From NCBI RefSeq assembly GCF_900108335.1, contig NZ_FNVT01000008.1:248001-312000 (forward strand): a stretch of 64,000 bases of DNA, written 5' to 3'. Numbering within the stretch: position 1 is the first letter of the stretch; every line of letters begins with the position of its first letter. Shown piece after piece: positions 47,895 to 56,534 of this stretch. Position numbers and translations under genes: made by a program. The notes below the pieces were generated by a model. It was not told where the DNA came from. It saw only the letters and a program-made list of their open reading frames with translations, and ran no database searches. Source of the DNA: Nonomuraea solani (GTDB taxonomy: Bacteria; Actinomycetota; Actinomycetes; Streptosporangiales; Streptosporangiaceae).

Positions 47895-48947
47895 ATGGAA
47901 CACATGAGGAGACTCTGGACGATCTTGCTGATGGCCGCTCTCACCGCGTGTTCCAGCGGCGGAGAGGTGCTGCCGACGGCCGCCGTGCCAGCCGGGGCCG
48001 CCCCCAGTGCCCCCGAGGACGTGGCGACCGGTTTGTCCGTGCCGTGGGGGATCGCGTTCCTGCCCGGCGGCGACGCGCTGGTCACCGAGCGGGACTCGGC
48101 CCGGCTGCTGCGGGTGAGCCCGGCGGGCCAGGTGCGCCGGATCGGCACGATCGAGGGGGTCGCGGCGGACGGCGAGGGCGGCCTGATGGGGGTCGCGGTC
48201 AAGGATCAGCAAATTTTCCTTTACCACACGGCCGCCGAGGACAACCGAATCGTCCGCTACCGGCTCCTGGGCGACGCCCTCACCGATCGGCAACTGCTCG
48301 TCCAGGGCATCCCGAAGGGCGGCATCCACAACGGCGGCAGGCTCGCCTTCGGGCCCGACGGCTTCCTGTACGCCACCACGGGCGAGACCGGCGACCGCGA
48401 GCTGGCCCAGCAGCGCGACTCGCTCGGGGGCAAGATCCTGCGCATGACCATGGACGGCGCGCCCGCGCCCGGCAACCCGTTCGGGACGCTGGTCTACAGC
48501 TACGGCCACCGCAACGTCCAGGGCCTGGCCTGGGACACCGCCGGCCGCCTGTACGCCTCCGAGTTCGGCGCCAACTCCTTCGACGAGGTCAACCGGATCG
48601 AGCCAGGCGCCAACTACGGGTGGCCGGTGGTGGAGGGGCGCGGCGACGACCAGCGGTTCGTGAACCCGATCCTGACCTGGTCCACGGACGAGGCGTCGCC
48701 GTCGGGGATGGCGTACGCGGACGGCTCGCTCTGGGTGGGCGCGCTGCGCGGCGCCCGCCTGTGGCAGGTGCCCCTGGGCGACGACGGCTCCGCCGGCCGC
48801 CCGGTGGCCCACTACACCGGCCGCTACGGGCGCATCCGCGCGGTCACGGCGACCCCTGACGGCGCGCTGTGGATCGGCACCAGCAACCAGGACGGCAGAG
48901 GCTCACCCCGCGAGGGTGACGACCGCATCATGACCGTCACCCCCTGA
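47895..48947 (+). CDS. PQQ-type sugar dehydrogenase (glucose/sorbosone dehydrogenase-like) lipoprotein
   Basis: 350 residues. LTAC (16-19) is a lipobox. The six-bladed propeller follows: SVPWGIAFLPGGDALVTER, GIHNGGRLAFGPDGFLYATTGETGD with the catalytic-type His, SYGHRNVQGLAWD and GANYGWPVVEG. These match soluble quinoprotein glucose dehydrogenase and its Hhip-like relatives; many bacterial members are not proven to use glucose. GAAGGG precedes ATG 47895; an ATG at 47904 would also leave an intact lipobox. Confidence 0.88.
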   Translation: MEHMRRLWTILLMAALTACSSGGEVLPTAAVPAGAAPSAPEDVATGLSVPWGIAFLPGGDALVTERDSARLLRVSPAGQVRRIGTIEGVAADGEGGLMGVAVKDQQIFLYHTAAEDNRIVRYRLLGDALTDRQLLVQGIPKGGIHNGGRLAFGPDGFLYATTGETGDRELAQQRDSLGGKILRMTMDGAPAPGNPFGTLVYSYGHRNVQGLAWDTAGRLYASEFGANSFDEVNRIEPGANYGWPVVEGRGDDQRFVNPILTWSTDEASPSGMAYADGSLWVGALRGARLWQVPLGDDGSAGRPVAHYTGRYGRIRAVTATPDGALWIGTSNQDGRGSPREGDDRIMTVTP

Positions 48948-49002
48948 AGCCCCGTCTGAAGGGCCCTGTCGTTCTCCGGGTTTCCAGAAGCCCCCTACGG
49001 CG

Positions 49003-49033
49003 CCCGCTGAGATCCTCAAAGGACCTCAGCGGG
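49003..49033. terminator. Terminator-like hairpin between convergent genes
   Basis: CCCGCTGAG-a-TCC / GGA-c-CTCAGCGGG with a 5-base loop; the 3' arm includes the stop of the VanW gene at 49026. Confidence 0.6.
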
Positions 49034-51035
49034 TGACGGCGGTGCAGGTCATCTGGGTCTGCGGCCGATATTTGGTGGTGAGCTTCTTGTCCTTCTTCGC
49101 GACCTTGCCATCCTTGAAGAACACCCGGGTCACATCGATCGTGAACCCCTGCTCCCCCACCGTCGGCAGGCACCCGGCCGCCGAGCTGGTCTCCCGCCGG
49201 AAGTCGGTGAGATCCCGCCGCTCCGACTCGACCGCCTCGATCTTGTCGAACCGCTTGGTGCTCCACAGCGTGACCGTGACCGACGTCTCGGTGGACGACG
49301 TCTTGATCAGCACCCCGGACTCGGAGTCGTTGCGCCACTTCAGGTCCAGGTCCGGATAGAGCAGCGCCACGTCCCGCCCGGCCGGATAGCGCGGCGCGTA
49401 GTAGTCCATCGGCTGGTGCTCCACGTCCTCGAACCCGCCGAAGAACACCGCGTTGTACAGGGTGGTCGCGAACTGGGAGCCGCCACCGCCGACGATGTTC
49501 ACCATCCGGCCGCCGACGATCTGCCCCGCCTCGACGTAGCCGTCCTCGACGGTCCGCTCGCCGACGACCTCGTTCAGGGAGAACGTCGTGCCGGGCTTGA
49601 CCACGTATCCGTCGATCTCCTGCGCCATCCGCTGGATGTTCTTCACCCGCGGCTGGCCGGGGTCGAACGAGGTGGTGAACGCGCCCACCTCTTCCTTGAT
49701 GCCGAGCCCCTGGATCTGCGAGGTCTCGACGGCCGGCGCGACGGTGCCCAGCCGGACCGGGATCGTCCGGCTCCCGCTCCCGTCGAACACCTTCTCCATG
49801 TCCCTGGCCAGCAGCTTGTCGTTGACTCCGCGCCCCGCACGGGCGGTCACCAGGACCGGCTTGCCGTCCACGATCTGGTACGTGGCGTCGCGCGGCTGCT
49901 GCGCGGCGTCCACCAGGCTGCTCTCCAGCCCGGCGAGCACCGCCTTGGCGTTGAACTCGGGCGCGAGCCCGCCGTCGCCGTCGGAGTTGAACGTCAGGTT
50001 GGCCGCGATCATCGCCGGAGTGACCTGGGCCTGCTTGTCGCCGAGGGTCAGCGTGATGGGCCCGGCGACCGCCCCCTTGGCCTTGGCCAGCGCCGTCTCG
50101 ACCGCCTCAGGGGTGGTGACGGGCTTGGAGGGCCTGACGGTGAGCACCACCGTGGTGCCGCCGCCCTGAAGGAATGCCTCGCTGATGCGGCGTACGGCGT
50201 CCTCCCGGTCGAGCAGCACGCCGTCCTCGGGCTGGCGGGCCTTGGGCTGGAGCCCGGTGAAGGTCACCTTGCCCTCGTGCGCCGGCTTGTCGGCCGCCTC
50301 CGCCAGGCCCTCGATGGTCCTGGTGAGCTGGGAGGAGTCGACACTGATCTTGGGCGGGAGCTCGGTCGTGCCGGTCAGGCCGCGCCACACTTCCATCGGG
50401 CTGGGAAAGCCGCTGGGGGCCTGGCCGATCGTGCCGACCACGTCCAGTTCGAGCCCGGCCTCGTCGGCCTGGATCGTCTCCTTCTTGCCGCCGATGTCGG
50501 CGGTGACCGGCTTGCTGAGCTTGGAGGCCAGCTCGGCGCGGAGCTTGTCGGCCGCCTGCGTCACGGTCAGGCCGCCGATGTCGACGCCGCCCACGTGCGT
50601 GCCGCGCAGCACCGATCCCGACATCATGACGGCCGGCACCACGTACGCCAGCGCCCCCAGCAGCAGCACCAGCGCGACGATGCCCGGCAGCAGACGGCCC
50701 CGCCTGGGCGGTTCGGGCTCGTAGAGGGGCGGCCGCTCGGCCGGACCGTTCAGGCCGAACACCGGCGAGGGTGACACCGACGGGTCTCTGCCCGTCATCG
50801 GCCACGGCTGCGCCGGGGGCGCGACCGGAGGCAGCGCGCCATTGCCTGAAGGACCGCCCGGGGCGCTCGGGCCTTGGGCCGGCCGGGGTTCCTGCCTGTC
50901 CGGAGGGCCGAAGATGTCCCGGGAGACGCCCGGGGGCAGCCCTTCGATGCGCGGCTTCTTGGAGACGCCCGACGTGGGTAATGGCACCGAGGCGAACGGG
51001 TCGGTCGGTGATTCGATCGGTCCGGCGTTTCGCAC
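49026..51035 (-). CDS. VanW-family cell-wall protein with peptidoglycan-binding-4 repeats
   Basis: 669 residues. A Pro-rich cytoplasmic tail (1-110) precedes one membrane span (LLPGIVALVLLLGALAYVVPAV, about 114-135). The exterior has two or three repeats of the YoaR/PG_binding_4 type (VGGVDIGGLTVTQAADKLRAEL and a later equivalent), then the VanW domain (GAFTTSFD, MAQEIDGYVVKPGTTFSLNEVVGERT, GYVEAGQIVGGRMV, GGGGSQFATTLYNAVFFGG). VanW proteins occur in some vancomycin-resistance clusters but their biochemical role is unknown; here there is no vanHAX. Likely a wall-associated factor. Confidence 0.9.
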   Translation of the reverse strand: MRNAGPIESPTDPFASVPLPTSGVSKKPRIEGLPPGVSRDIFGPPDRQEPRPAQGPSAPGGPSGNGALPPVAPPAQPWPMTGRDPSVSPSPVFGLNGPAERPPLYEPEPPRRGRLLPGIVALVLLLGALAYVVPAVMMSGSVLRGTHVGGVDIGGLTVTQAADKLRAELASKLSKPVTADIGGKKETIQADEAGLELDVVGTIGQAPSGFPSPMEVWRGLTGTTELPPKISVDSSQLTRTIEGLAEAADKPAHEGKVTFTGLQPKARQPEDGVLLDREDAVRRISEAFLQGGGTTVVLTVRPSKPVTTPEAVETALAKAKGAVAGPITLTLGDKQAQVTPAMIAANLTFNSDGDGGLAPEFNAKAVLAGLESSLVDAAQQPRDATYQIVDGKPVLVTARAGRGVNDKLLARDMEKVFDGSGSRTIPVRLGTVAPAVETSQIQGLGIKEEVGAFTTSFDPGQPRVKNIQRMAQEIDGYVVKPGTTFSLNEVVGERTVEDGYVEAGQIVGGRMVNIVGGGGSQFATTLYNAVFFGGFEDVEHQPMDYYAPRYPAGRDVALLYPDLDLKWRNDSESGVLIKTSSTETSVTVTLWSTKRFDKIEAVESERRDLTDFRRETSSAAGCLPTVGEQGFTIDVTRVFFKDGKVAKKDKKLTTKYRPQTQMTCTAVTR

Positions 51036-51127
51036 GCCTCAATCTCCTCCCGGTCCGCAGCCAAGTCTCAGGCAACAGTAAGGCACGCGGATCCGCATAT
51101 GTCACGGGAAATGGCTACGGAAGTGTG

Positions 51128-51784
51128 TCAACCTAGCCACCGGTAGCGATGTTCTGGCCTTCCGGCCGTCCCATAGCGCGGCCGGAACTCGGCCTGACCC
51201 GCCGTGCACAGGTATTCCAGATAGCGCCGGACACTCACCCGCGACAGGCCCGTGAGCTCGGCCGCCTCGGCCGCCGACAGGTCTCGGCCCGCCTCCCGCA
51301 GGGTATCGGCCACCAGCGCGCAGGTGGCCGCGGACAACCCTTTCGGCATGGGCGCGGCGATCTTGAGCGTCCCGAAGAGGCGGTCCACGTCGTCCTGGCG
51401 GGCCTCGGGGCCGATGGCGGTCAGGCGTTTGCGGGTGGCGGCGTACTGCTGCAGGCGTTCGGTCAGCGCGGCGGCGGTGAACGGCTTGATCAGGTAGTGG
51501 ACGGCGCCGCCGCGCATGGCCTCCCTGACGGTGGGTACGTCGCGGGCGGCGCTGATCATGAGGACGTCCACGCCGGTGAGCGCATTGAGCACATCCAGGC
51601 CCGACATGTCGGGCAGGTAGATGTCGAGCAGCACGAGATCGGGCCGCAGCTCGTCCACGGCGGCGAGCGCGTCGGCCCCGGTGTGCGCGACGGCGACGAC
51701 CTCGAACCCGGGCACCCTGGCCACGTAGCCACTGTGGATCCGGGCCACCATGAAGTCGTCATCGACGATGACCACGCGAATCAT
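51128..51784 (-). CDS. CitB/DcuR-type response regulator
   Basis: 218 residues. Receiver domain with IVDDDFM at the acidic pocket, phospho-acceptor Asp in LVLLDIYLPD, Thr/Ser in MISAARD and Lys in LIKPF. The C-terminal HTH (GLSAATCALVADTLREAG, AAEAAELTGLSRVSVRRYLEYL) is the DctR/CitB class. Overlaps the sensor kinase stop by 4 bases (ATGA). Confidence 0.93.
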   Translation of the reverse strand: MIRVVIVDDDFMVARIHSGYVARVPGFEVVAVAHTGADALAAVDELRPDLVLLDIYLPDMSGLDVLNALTGVDVLMISAARDVPTVREAMRGGAVHYLIKPFTAAALTERLQQYAATRKRLTAIGPEARQDDVDRLFGTLKIAAPMPKGLSAATCALVADTLREAGRDLSAAEAAELTGLSRVSVRRYLEYLCTAGQAEFRPRYGTAGRPEHRYRWLG

Positions 51785-53352
51785 GAACGCCCCCTGGGGA
51801 GCAGGGCCGTGAAGACGGCGCCGCCCGAGTTGCCCACGCGGACCCAGCCGCCCCTGCGCAGGCACGCCTGCCGGGTCAGGGCCAGGCCCAGGCCGCGCGG
51901 GCCCGAGTGAGCCGCCTTGGTGGTGAAGCCCTCCCTGAAGACCTCTTCCACCAGGTCGGGGGCGATGCCGGGGCCCGAGTCACCGACTCGCACGCGCAGC
52001 CCGTCCTCATCGGCCTGTACCGATACCTCTATTGTGCCCTCCGCGCCGTCAAGGGCGTCGATGGCGTTGGCGACCAGGTTGCCGACGACCAGGACCGCGT
52101 CCTGCGGGTCGCCGAGCAGGCCGCCGGGCACCGATGAGTCCTCCGACAGCACGAGCCGGGCCCCGCGCTCGGCCGCCTCGGCGGACTTGGCCAGCAGCAG
52201 GGCGGCGAGCGTGGGGTCCTGAATGCGCTCGCGCAGGCCGGTGGCGATGGCGCCACTGGTGGTGCGGGTGATGAAGCCGATGGCCGCCTCGTGCTCGCCC
52301 AGCTCCAGCAGCCCGACGACGGTGTGCATGCGGTTGGCGAACTCGTGCGCCTGGGCCCGCAGCGCCTCGGTCGCGCTGCTGGTGTCGTCGAGCTCGCGGG
52401 CCAGCCGGACCAGCTCGGTACGGTCCCGCAGGGTGACCACCCAGCCGCGGTGGTGGCCGCGTACCGAGACCGGGGTGCGGTTGAGCACCAGCACCCGGTC
52501 GCCGTGCAGCACGACGCGGTCCTCGCCCGGGTCGGCGCCGCTGAGCACGTCGCGCATCCGCTCGGAGACCGGCATCTGGGTGAGGTCCTCACCGACGTGC
52601 CCCAGCAGCTCGCGGGCGGCGTCGTTGACCAGCGTGACCCGCCCGGCCAGGTCGAGCGCGAGCACGCCCTCCTTGACGCCGTGCAGCACGCCCTCACGCT
52701 GTTCGAGCAGCGCGGCGATCTCGCGCGGCTCCAGGCCGAACGTCTGCCTGCGCACCCGCGCGGTGATCAGCGCCGCCAGCGCGAGCCCCGCCAGCAGCAC
52801 GGCCAGCGCGGTCCAGATCAGCGGCGGCAGTGCCCGGGAGACCTGGCTGATGACCGTGGTCTCCAGGACGCCGACGGAGACGAGGCCGATGATGGTGCCG
52901 TACTCGTCGCGGATCGCGGTCTTGCCCCTGACCGTGGTGCCGATCGTGCCGGTCTCCGTGCCGACCCAGCTCCTGCCCGTCCGCAGGACCGAGGTGCCGT
53001 CGGTGGACAGGCGCTTGCCGATCAGGGCGGCGTTCGGGTGGGCGAAGCGCTTCTGGTCGGTGTCGGCGATCACGACGTAGTCGGCGCCGGTCTCCTGCTG
53101 CACGCTCATGGCCAGCGGCTGCAGCACGGTCTCCGGGCGCGTCAGCTTGAACGCCTCGCGCACCTGCGGCAGCCCGGCCACCGACTGCGCGATCGCCAGC
53201 GCCCGCTGCTCGTACGCCGAGTCGAGCTGGTCGCGCGTGTGGTCGGCCCACACGCTTCCCGTGCCTCCGACGGCCAGCAGGACGATCACCATCTGGAACA
53301 CGAACAGCTGGGTACCGAGGGAGGCGTCACGTACCCGTCTCACGCTGCACAT
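51781..53352 (-). CDS. CitA/DcuS-type sensor histidine kinase
   Basis: 523 residues. Span 1 (about 12-35), an extracytoplasmic PAS-like (sCache) sensor domain (about 36-170, with GADYVVIADTDQKRFAHPNAALIGK), span 2 (about 175-200), a cytoplasmic PAS domain (LLEQREGVLHGVKEGVLALD), the H-box AHEFANRMHTVVGLLELG, and HATPase motifs NAIDALDG, GDSGPGIAP and GPRGLGLALTR. The family senses citrate or C4-dicarboxylates. Divergent from tctCBA, so it most likely controls that transporter. Confidence 0.93.
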   Translation of the reverse strand: MCSVRRVRDASLGTQLFVFQMVIVLLAVGGTGSVWADHTRDQLDSAYEQRALAIAQSVAGLPQVREAFKLTRPETVLQPLAMSVQQETGADYVVIADTDQKRFAHPNAALIGKRLSTDGTSVLRTGRSWVGTETGTIGTTVRGKTAIRDEYGTIIGLVSVGVLETTVISQVSRALPPLIWTALAVLLAGLALAALITARVRRQTFGLEPREIAALLEQREGVLHGVKEGVLALDLAGRVTLVNDAARELLGHVGEDLTQMPVSERMRDVLSGADPGEDRVVLHGDRVLVLNRTPVSVRGHHRGWVVTLRDRTELVRLARELDDTSSATEALRAQAHEFANRMHTVVGLLELGEHEAAIGFITRTTSGAIATGLRERIQDPTLAALLLAKSAEAAERGARLVLSEDSSVPGGLLGDPQDAVLVVGNLVANAIDALDGAEGTIEVSVQADEDGLRVRVGDSGPGIAPDLVEEVFREGFTTKAAHSGPRGLGLALTRQACLRRGGWVRVGNSGGAVFTALLPRGRS

Positions 53353-53376
53353 GGAAACAAATCGAGGTCACGTCCA

Positions 53377-53386
53377 GGTCGCGACC
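53377..53386. promoter_or_regulatory. Palindrome in the tctC/histidine kinase intergenic region
   Basis: GGTCGCGACC, perfect 10-base palindrome, 103 bases before the tctC start and 25 bases before the kinase start; possible response-regulator site. The rest of this 136-base gap shows nothing definite. Confidence 0.3.
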
Positions 53387-53488
53387 AATACGACCACTAC
53401 GACGGCAAGCGTGCAAAGGCTCGACGCGGACGGAGATGGACTTCACGATCCCAATTCCATAAACGTGAAATCCCCCCTTGGAGTGATC

Positions 53489-54454
53489 ATGCGCTTGCGC
53501 GTATTCGCCGCCCTCGCGGCACTCTCCCTCGGCGCGCTGACGGGCTGTGGCGAGTCGGGCGGCACCGCCAACGCCTCGCTGCGCATCATGGCTCCGGCCG
53601 CGCCCGGTGGCGGCTGGGACCAGACCTCCCGTACGGCCGAGCAGGCGCTCAAGACGGCCGACCCCAAGCGGAAGGTCGAGGTGTTCAACGTGCCCGGCGC
53701 GGGCGGCACCATCGGCCTGGCGCAGCTCGCCGGCGAAAAGGGCAACGGCAACCTGCTCATGACCATGGGCCTGGTCATGGTGGGCGCCATCGAGCAGAAC
53801 AAGTCCAAGGTCACGCTGGCCGAGACCACGCCGATCGCCAAGCTGACCGAGGAGTACGAGATCGTCGTGGTCCCGGCCGCGTCGCCGTACAAGTCGCTGG
53901 CCGACCTGGTGGCGGCCTGGAAGGCCGACCCGGCGAAGGTGTCCATCTCGGGCGGCTCGGCGGGCGGCACCGACCACATCGTGGCCGGCCTGATGGCCAA
54001 GGCCGCGGGCGTGGACCCCAAGCAGGTCAACTACATCGCCCACTCCGGCGGCGGCGAGGCGCTCAACGAGCTGCTCGGCAACAAGGTCAGCGCGGGCATC
54101 TCGGGCGTCGGCGAGTTCGCCGAGCACGTCAAGTCCGGCAAGCTGCGCGCCCTGGGCGTGACCTCCGGCGAGCGGCTGCCCGACCTGGACGCCCCCACGC
54201 TGAAGGAGGCCGGGCTGGACGTGGAGCTGGCCAACTGGCGCGGCTTCGTGGCCCCCGCCGGGCTCTCCGACGCCGACAAGAAGTCGCTGACCGACCTGGT
54301 CACCAAGATGCACGACTCGCAGCCGTGGAAGGACGCGGTGGCCAAGAACGGCTGGATCGACTCCTTCCAGACCGGGCAGCAGTTCGCCGACTACCTGAAC
54401 TCCGAGCAGACCCGGGTCAAGGCGATCATCGCTGAGATGGGGCTCGTCTCCTGA
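53489..54454 (+). CDS. tctC: Tripartite tricarboxylate transporter substrate-binding lipoprotein
   Basis: 321 residues. Lipobox LTGC at 17-20, then the Bug/TctC fold: MAPAAPGGGWDQTSRTAEQAL (ligand carboxylate loop), FNVPGAGGTIGLAQLAG, SISGGSAGGTDHIVAGL and the C-terminal WRGFVAPAGL. It captures citrate or similar acids outside the cell and delivers them to TctAB. GGAG precedes ATG 53489. Stop overlaps tctB start by one base. Confidence 0.93.
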   Translation: MRLRVFAALAALSLGALTGCGESGGTANASLRIMAPAAPGGGWDQTSRTAEQALKTADPKRKVEVFNVPGAGGTIGLAQLAGEKGNGNLLMTMGLVMVGAIEQNKSKVTLAETTPIAKLTEEYEIVVVPAASPYKSLADLVAAWKADPAKVSISGGSAGGTDHIVAGLMAKAAGVDPKQVNYIAHSGGGEALNELLGNKVSAGISGVGEFAEHVKSGKLRALGVTSGERLPDLDAPTLKEAGLDVELANWRGFVAPAGLSDADKKSLTDLVTKMHDSQPWKDAVAKNGWIDSFQTGQQFADYLNSEQTRVKAIIAEMGLVS

Positions 54455-54933
54455 TGGCCCGCTGGTGGCGGCCCGAGCTCGGGCTGGCGGTCGTGGTGCT
54501 GGCGCTGGGCGTGCTCGTCGTGATCGGGACGCTCGACGTCTCCGCGGCGGCCTCCCAGCTCGGCCTCGGACCGCGCTTCTTCCCCATGCTGGTGGGCGGC
54601 GCCATGGTGCTCATCGGCCTGTTCTACGTGGTGGACGTCGTACGCGGCGGCCATGGCGACCCCGAGGAGAGCGAGGACGTGGACACCGAGGCGCCCACCG
54701 ACTGGCGCAGTGTCGGGCTCGTCAGCGGCATCTTCCTGGCCTTCGCGGCGCTCCTGAACGTGCTCGGCTGGATCGTCGGCGCGACCCTGCTGTTCTTCGG
54801 CCTGTCGGTGGCGCTGGGCGCCGAGCACAAGCTGCGCGCGGGCGGGATCGCGGTGGTCATGGGCGTGGCGACGTACGTGCTGTTCGTGCACGGCCTGGGC
54901 GTGACCCTGCCGGGTGGGGTGCTGTCTCTATGA
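54454..54933 (+). CDS. tctB: Tripartite tricarboxylate transporter small membrane subunit
   Basis: 159 residues with four predicted spans (about 9-28, 43-63, 87-108, 112-150 split in two) and the usual LGLGPRFFPMLVGGAMVLIGL motif. Coupled to tctC (TGATG) and to tctA (ATGA overlap at 54930-54933). Confidence 0.92.
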   Translation: MARWWRPELGLAVVVLALGVLVVIGTLDVSAAASQLGLGPRFFPMLVGGAMVLIGLFYVVDVVRGGHGDPEESEDVDTEAPTDWRSVGLVSGIFLAFAALLNVLGWIVGATLLFFGLSVALGAEHKLRAGGIAVVMGVATYVLFVHGLGVTLPGGVLSL

Positions 54934-56453
54934 CCTCGTTCCAGTTGCTGATCGACGGTTTCGCCGCCGCGCTCACCCCGGTCAACCTCCTGTACGCCCT
55001 CGTCGGCGTCACCCTCGGCACCCTGGTCGGCGTCCTGCCCGGCATCGGCCCCGCGATGACCGTGGCGCTGCTGCTGCCGATCACGTTCACGGTGCCGCCG
55101 GCCAGCGCGTTCATCATGTTCGCCGGGATCTACTACGGCGGCATGTACGGCGGCTCGACCACCTCCATCCTGCTCAACACGCCCGGCGAGTCCTCGTCGA
55201 TGATCACGGCGCTGGAGGGCAACAAGATGGCGCGGCGGGGCCGGGCCGCCCAGGCGCTGGCCACGGCCGCCATCGGCTCGTTCGTGGCCGGCACCATCGC
55301 CACCGGGCTCCTGGTCGTGGCCGCGCCGGCGGTGGTCGGCTTCGCGATCGCGTTCGGCCCCGAGGACTACTTCGCCCTGGCGATCCTCGCCTTCACGGCC
55401 GTGTCGTCGGTCATGTCGCGCTCGATCGTGCGCGGCCTGGCCTCGCTCGGCCTCGGCCTGGTCATCGGCCTGGTCGGCATCGACCAGCAGACCGGCCAGG
55501 CCCGCCTGACGCTGGGCATCCCCCAGTTGCTGGACGGGATCGACGTGGTGATCGTCGCCGTCGGCCTCTTCGCCCTCGGCGAGGCCCTCTACGTCGCCTC
55601 CCGGCTCCGCCACGCGGCGCCCGAGGTGGTACCCGTCGGCCGGGCGTGGATGGGCCGCGAGGACTGGCGCCGCTCCTGGTTCCCCTGGCTGCGCGGCACC
55701 GCCCTGGGCTTCCCGTTCGGCGCGCTGCCCGGCGGCGGGGCGGAGATCCCCACCTTCCTGTCGTACGCGGCCGAGAAGCGCCTGGCGCGCGGTGTGGCGC
55801 GGGAGGAGTACGGTCACGGGGCCATCGAGGGCGTCGCGGGTCCTGAGGCGGCCAACAACGCCTCGGCGGCCGGCACCCTGGTCCCGCTGCTCACGCTGGG
55901 CCTGCCCACGTCGGCGACGGCCGCGATCCTGCTGGCCGCCTTCCAGCAGTACGGCCTCCAGCCCGGCCCCCAGCTCTTCGACCACAACCCGGCGCTGGTG
56001 TGGGGCATGATCGCGTCGCTGTTCATCGGCAACGCGATGCTGCTGGTGCTCAACCTGCCGCTGGCCCCGCTGTGGGCGAGGGTGCTGCGGGTGCCCCGGC
56101 CGTACCTGTATTCCGGGATCGTGCTCTTCGCCGCCCTCGGCGTCTACGCGCTGAACGGCACCGTGGTCGACCTGTTCGTGCTCTACCTGCTCGGCCTGCT
56201 CGGCTACGCCATGCGGCGTTTCGGCCTGCCCGTCGCGCCCGCGGTGATCGGCATGATCCTGGGCCCGATGGCGGAGATCCAGCTCCGCCGGGCGCTGGCC
56301 ATCGGCGCGGGCGACGTGAGCGTGCTCGTCCGCAGCCCGATCGCCGCCGTCCTGCTGGCGCTCGCGCTCCTGGCCCTGCTCACGCCGTTGTTCAGGAAGC
56401 TCATGGCCAGGCGTCGGGTCACGCCTTCGTCACGTTCGCCGCGGGAGGAGTAG
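54930..56453 (+). CDS. tctA: Tripartite tricarboxylate transporter large membrane subunit
   Basis: 507 residues, about 11-12 spans. The repeated TctA signatures GVLPGIGPAMTVALLLP, YYGGMYGGSTTSILLNTPGE, GALPGGGAEIPTFLSYAAEKR, GVAGPEAANNASAAGTLVPLLTLGLPTSATAAI and GMILGPMAEIQLRRAL are all present. With TctB and TctC it forms a Na+- or H+-driven importer. A bidirectional terminator follows. Confidence 0.95.
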   Translation: MTSFQLLIDGFAAALTPVNLLYALVGVTLGTLVGVLPGIGPAMTVALLLPITFTVPPASAFIMFAGIYYGGMYGGSTTSILLNTPGESSSMITALEGNKMARRGRAAQALATAAIGSFVAGTIATGLLVVAAPAVVGFAIAFGPEDYFALAILAFTAVSSVMSRSIVRGLASLGLGLVIGLVGIDQQTGQARLTLGIPQLLDGIDVVIVAVGLFALGEALYVASRLRHAAPEVVPVGRAWMGREDWRRSWFPWLRGTALGFPFGALPGGGAEIPTFLSYAAEKRLARGVAREEYGHGAIEGVAGPEAANNASAAGTLVPLLTLGLPTSATAAILLAAFQQYGLQPGPQLFDHNPALVWGMIASLFIGNAMLLVLNLPLAPLWARVLRVPRPYLYSGIVLFAALGVYALNGTVVDLFVLYLLGLLGYAMRRFGLPVAPAVIGMILGPMAEIQLRRALAIGAGDVSVLVRSPIAAVLLALALLALLTPLFRKLMARRRVTPSSRSPREE

Positions 56454-56492
56454 CCGCAACCGCTTGAGGGAACCGAAGGTAATGGTTCTTGG

Positions 56493-56530
56493 CACGGCCC
56501 CGCCGATATGTCCGGATCGGCGGGGCCGTG
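56493..56530. terminator. Bidirectional terminator between tctA and gatB
   Basis: Perfect 15-bp stem CACGGCCCCGCCGAT / ATCGGCGGGGCCGTG with an 8-base loop, between convergent genes. Confidence 0.88.
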
Positions 56531-56534
56531 AACG

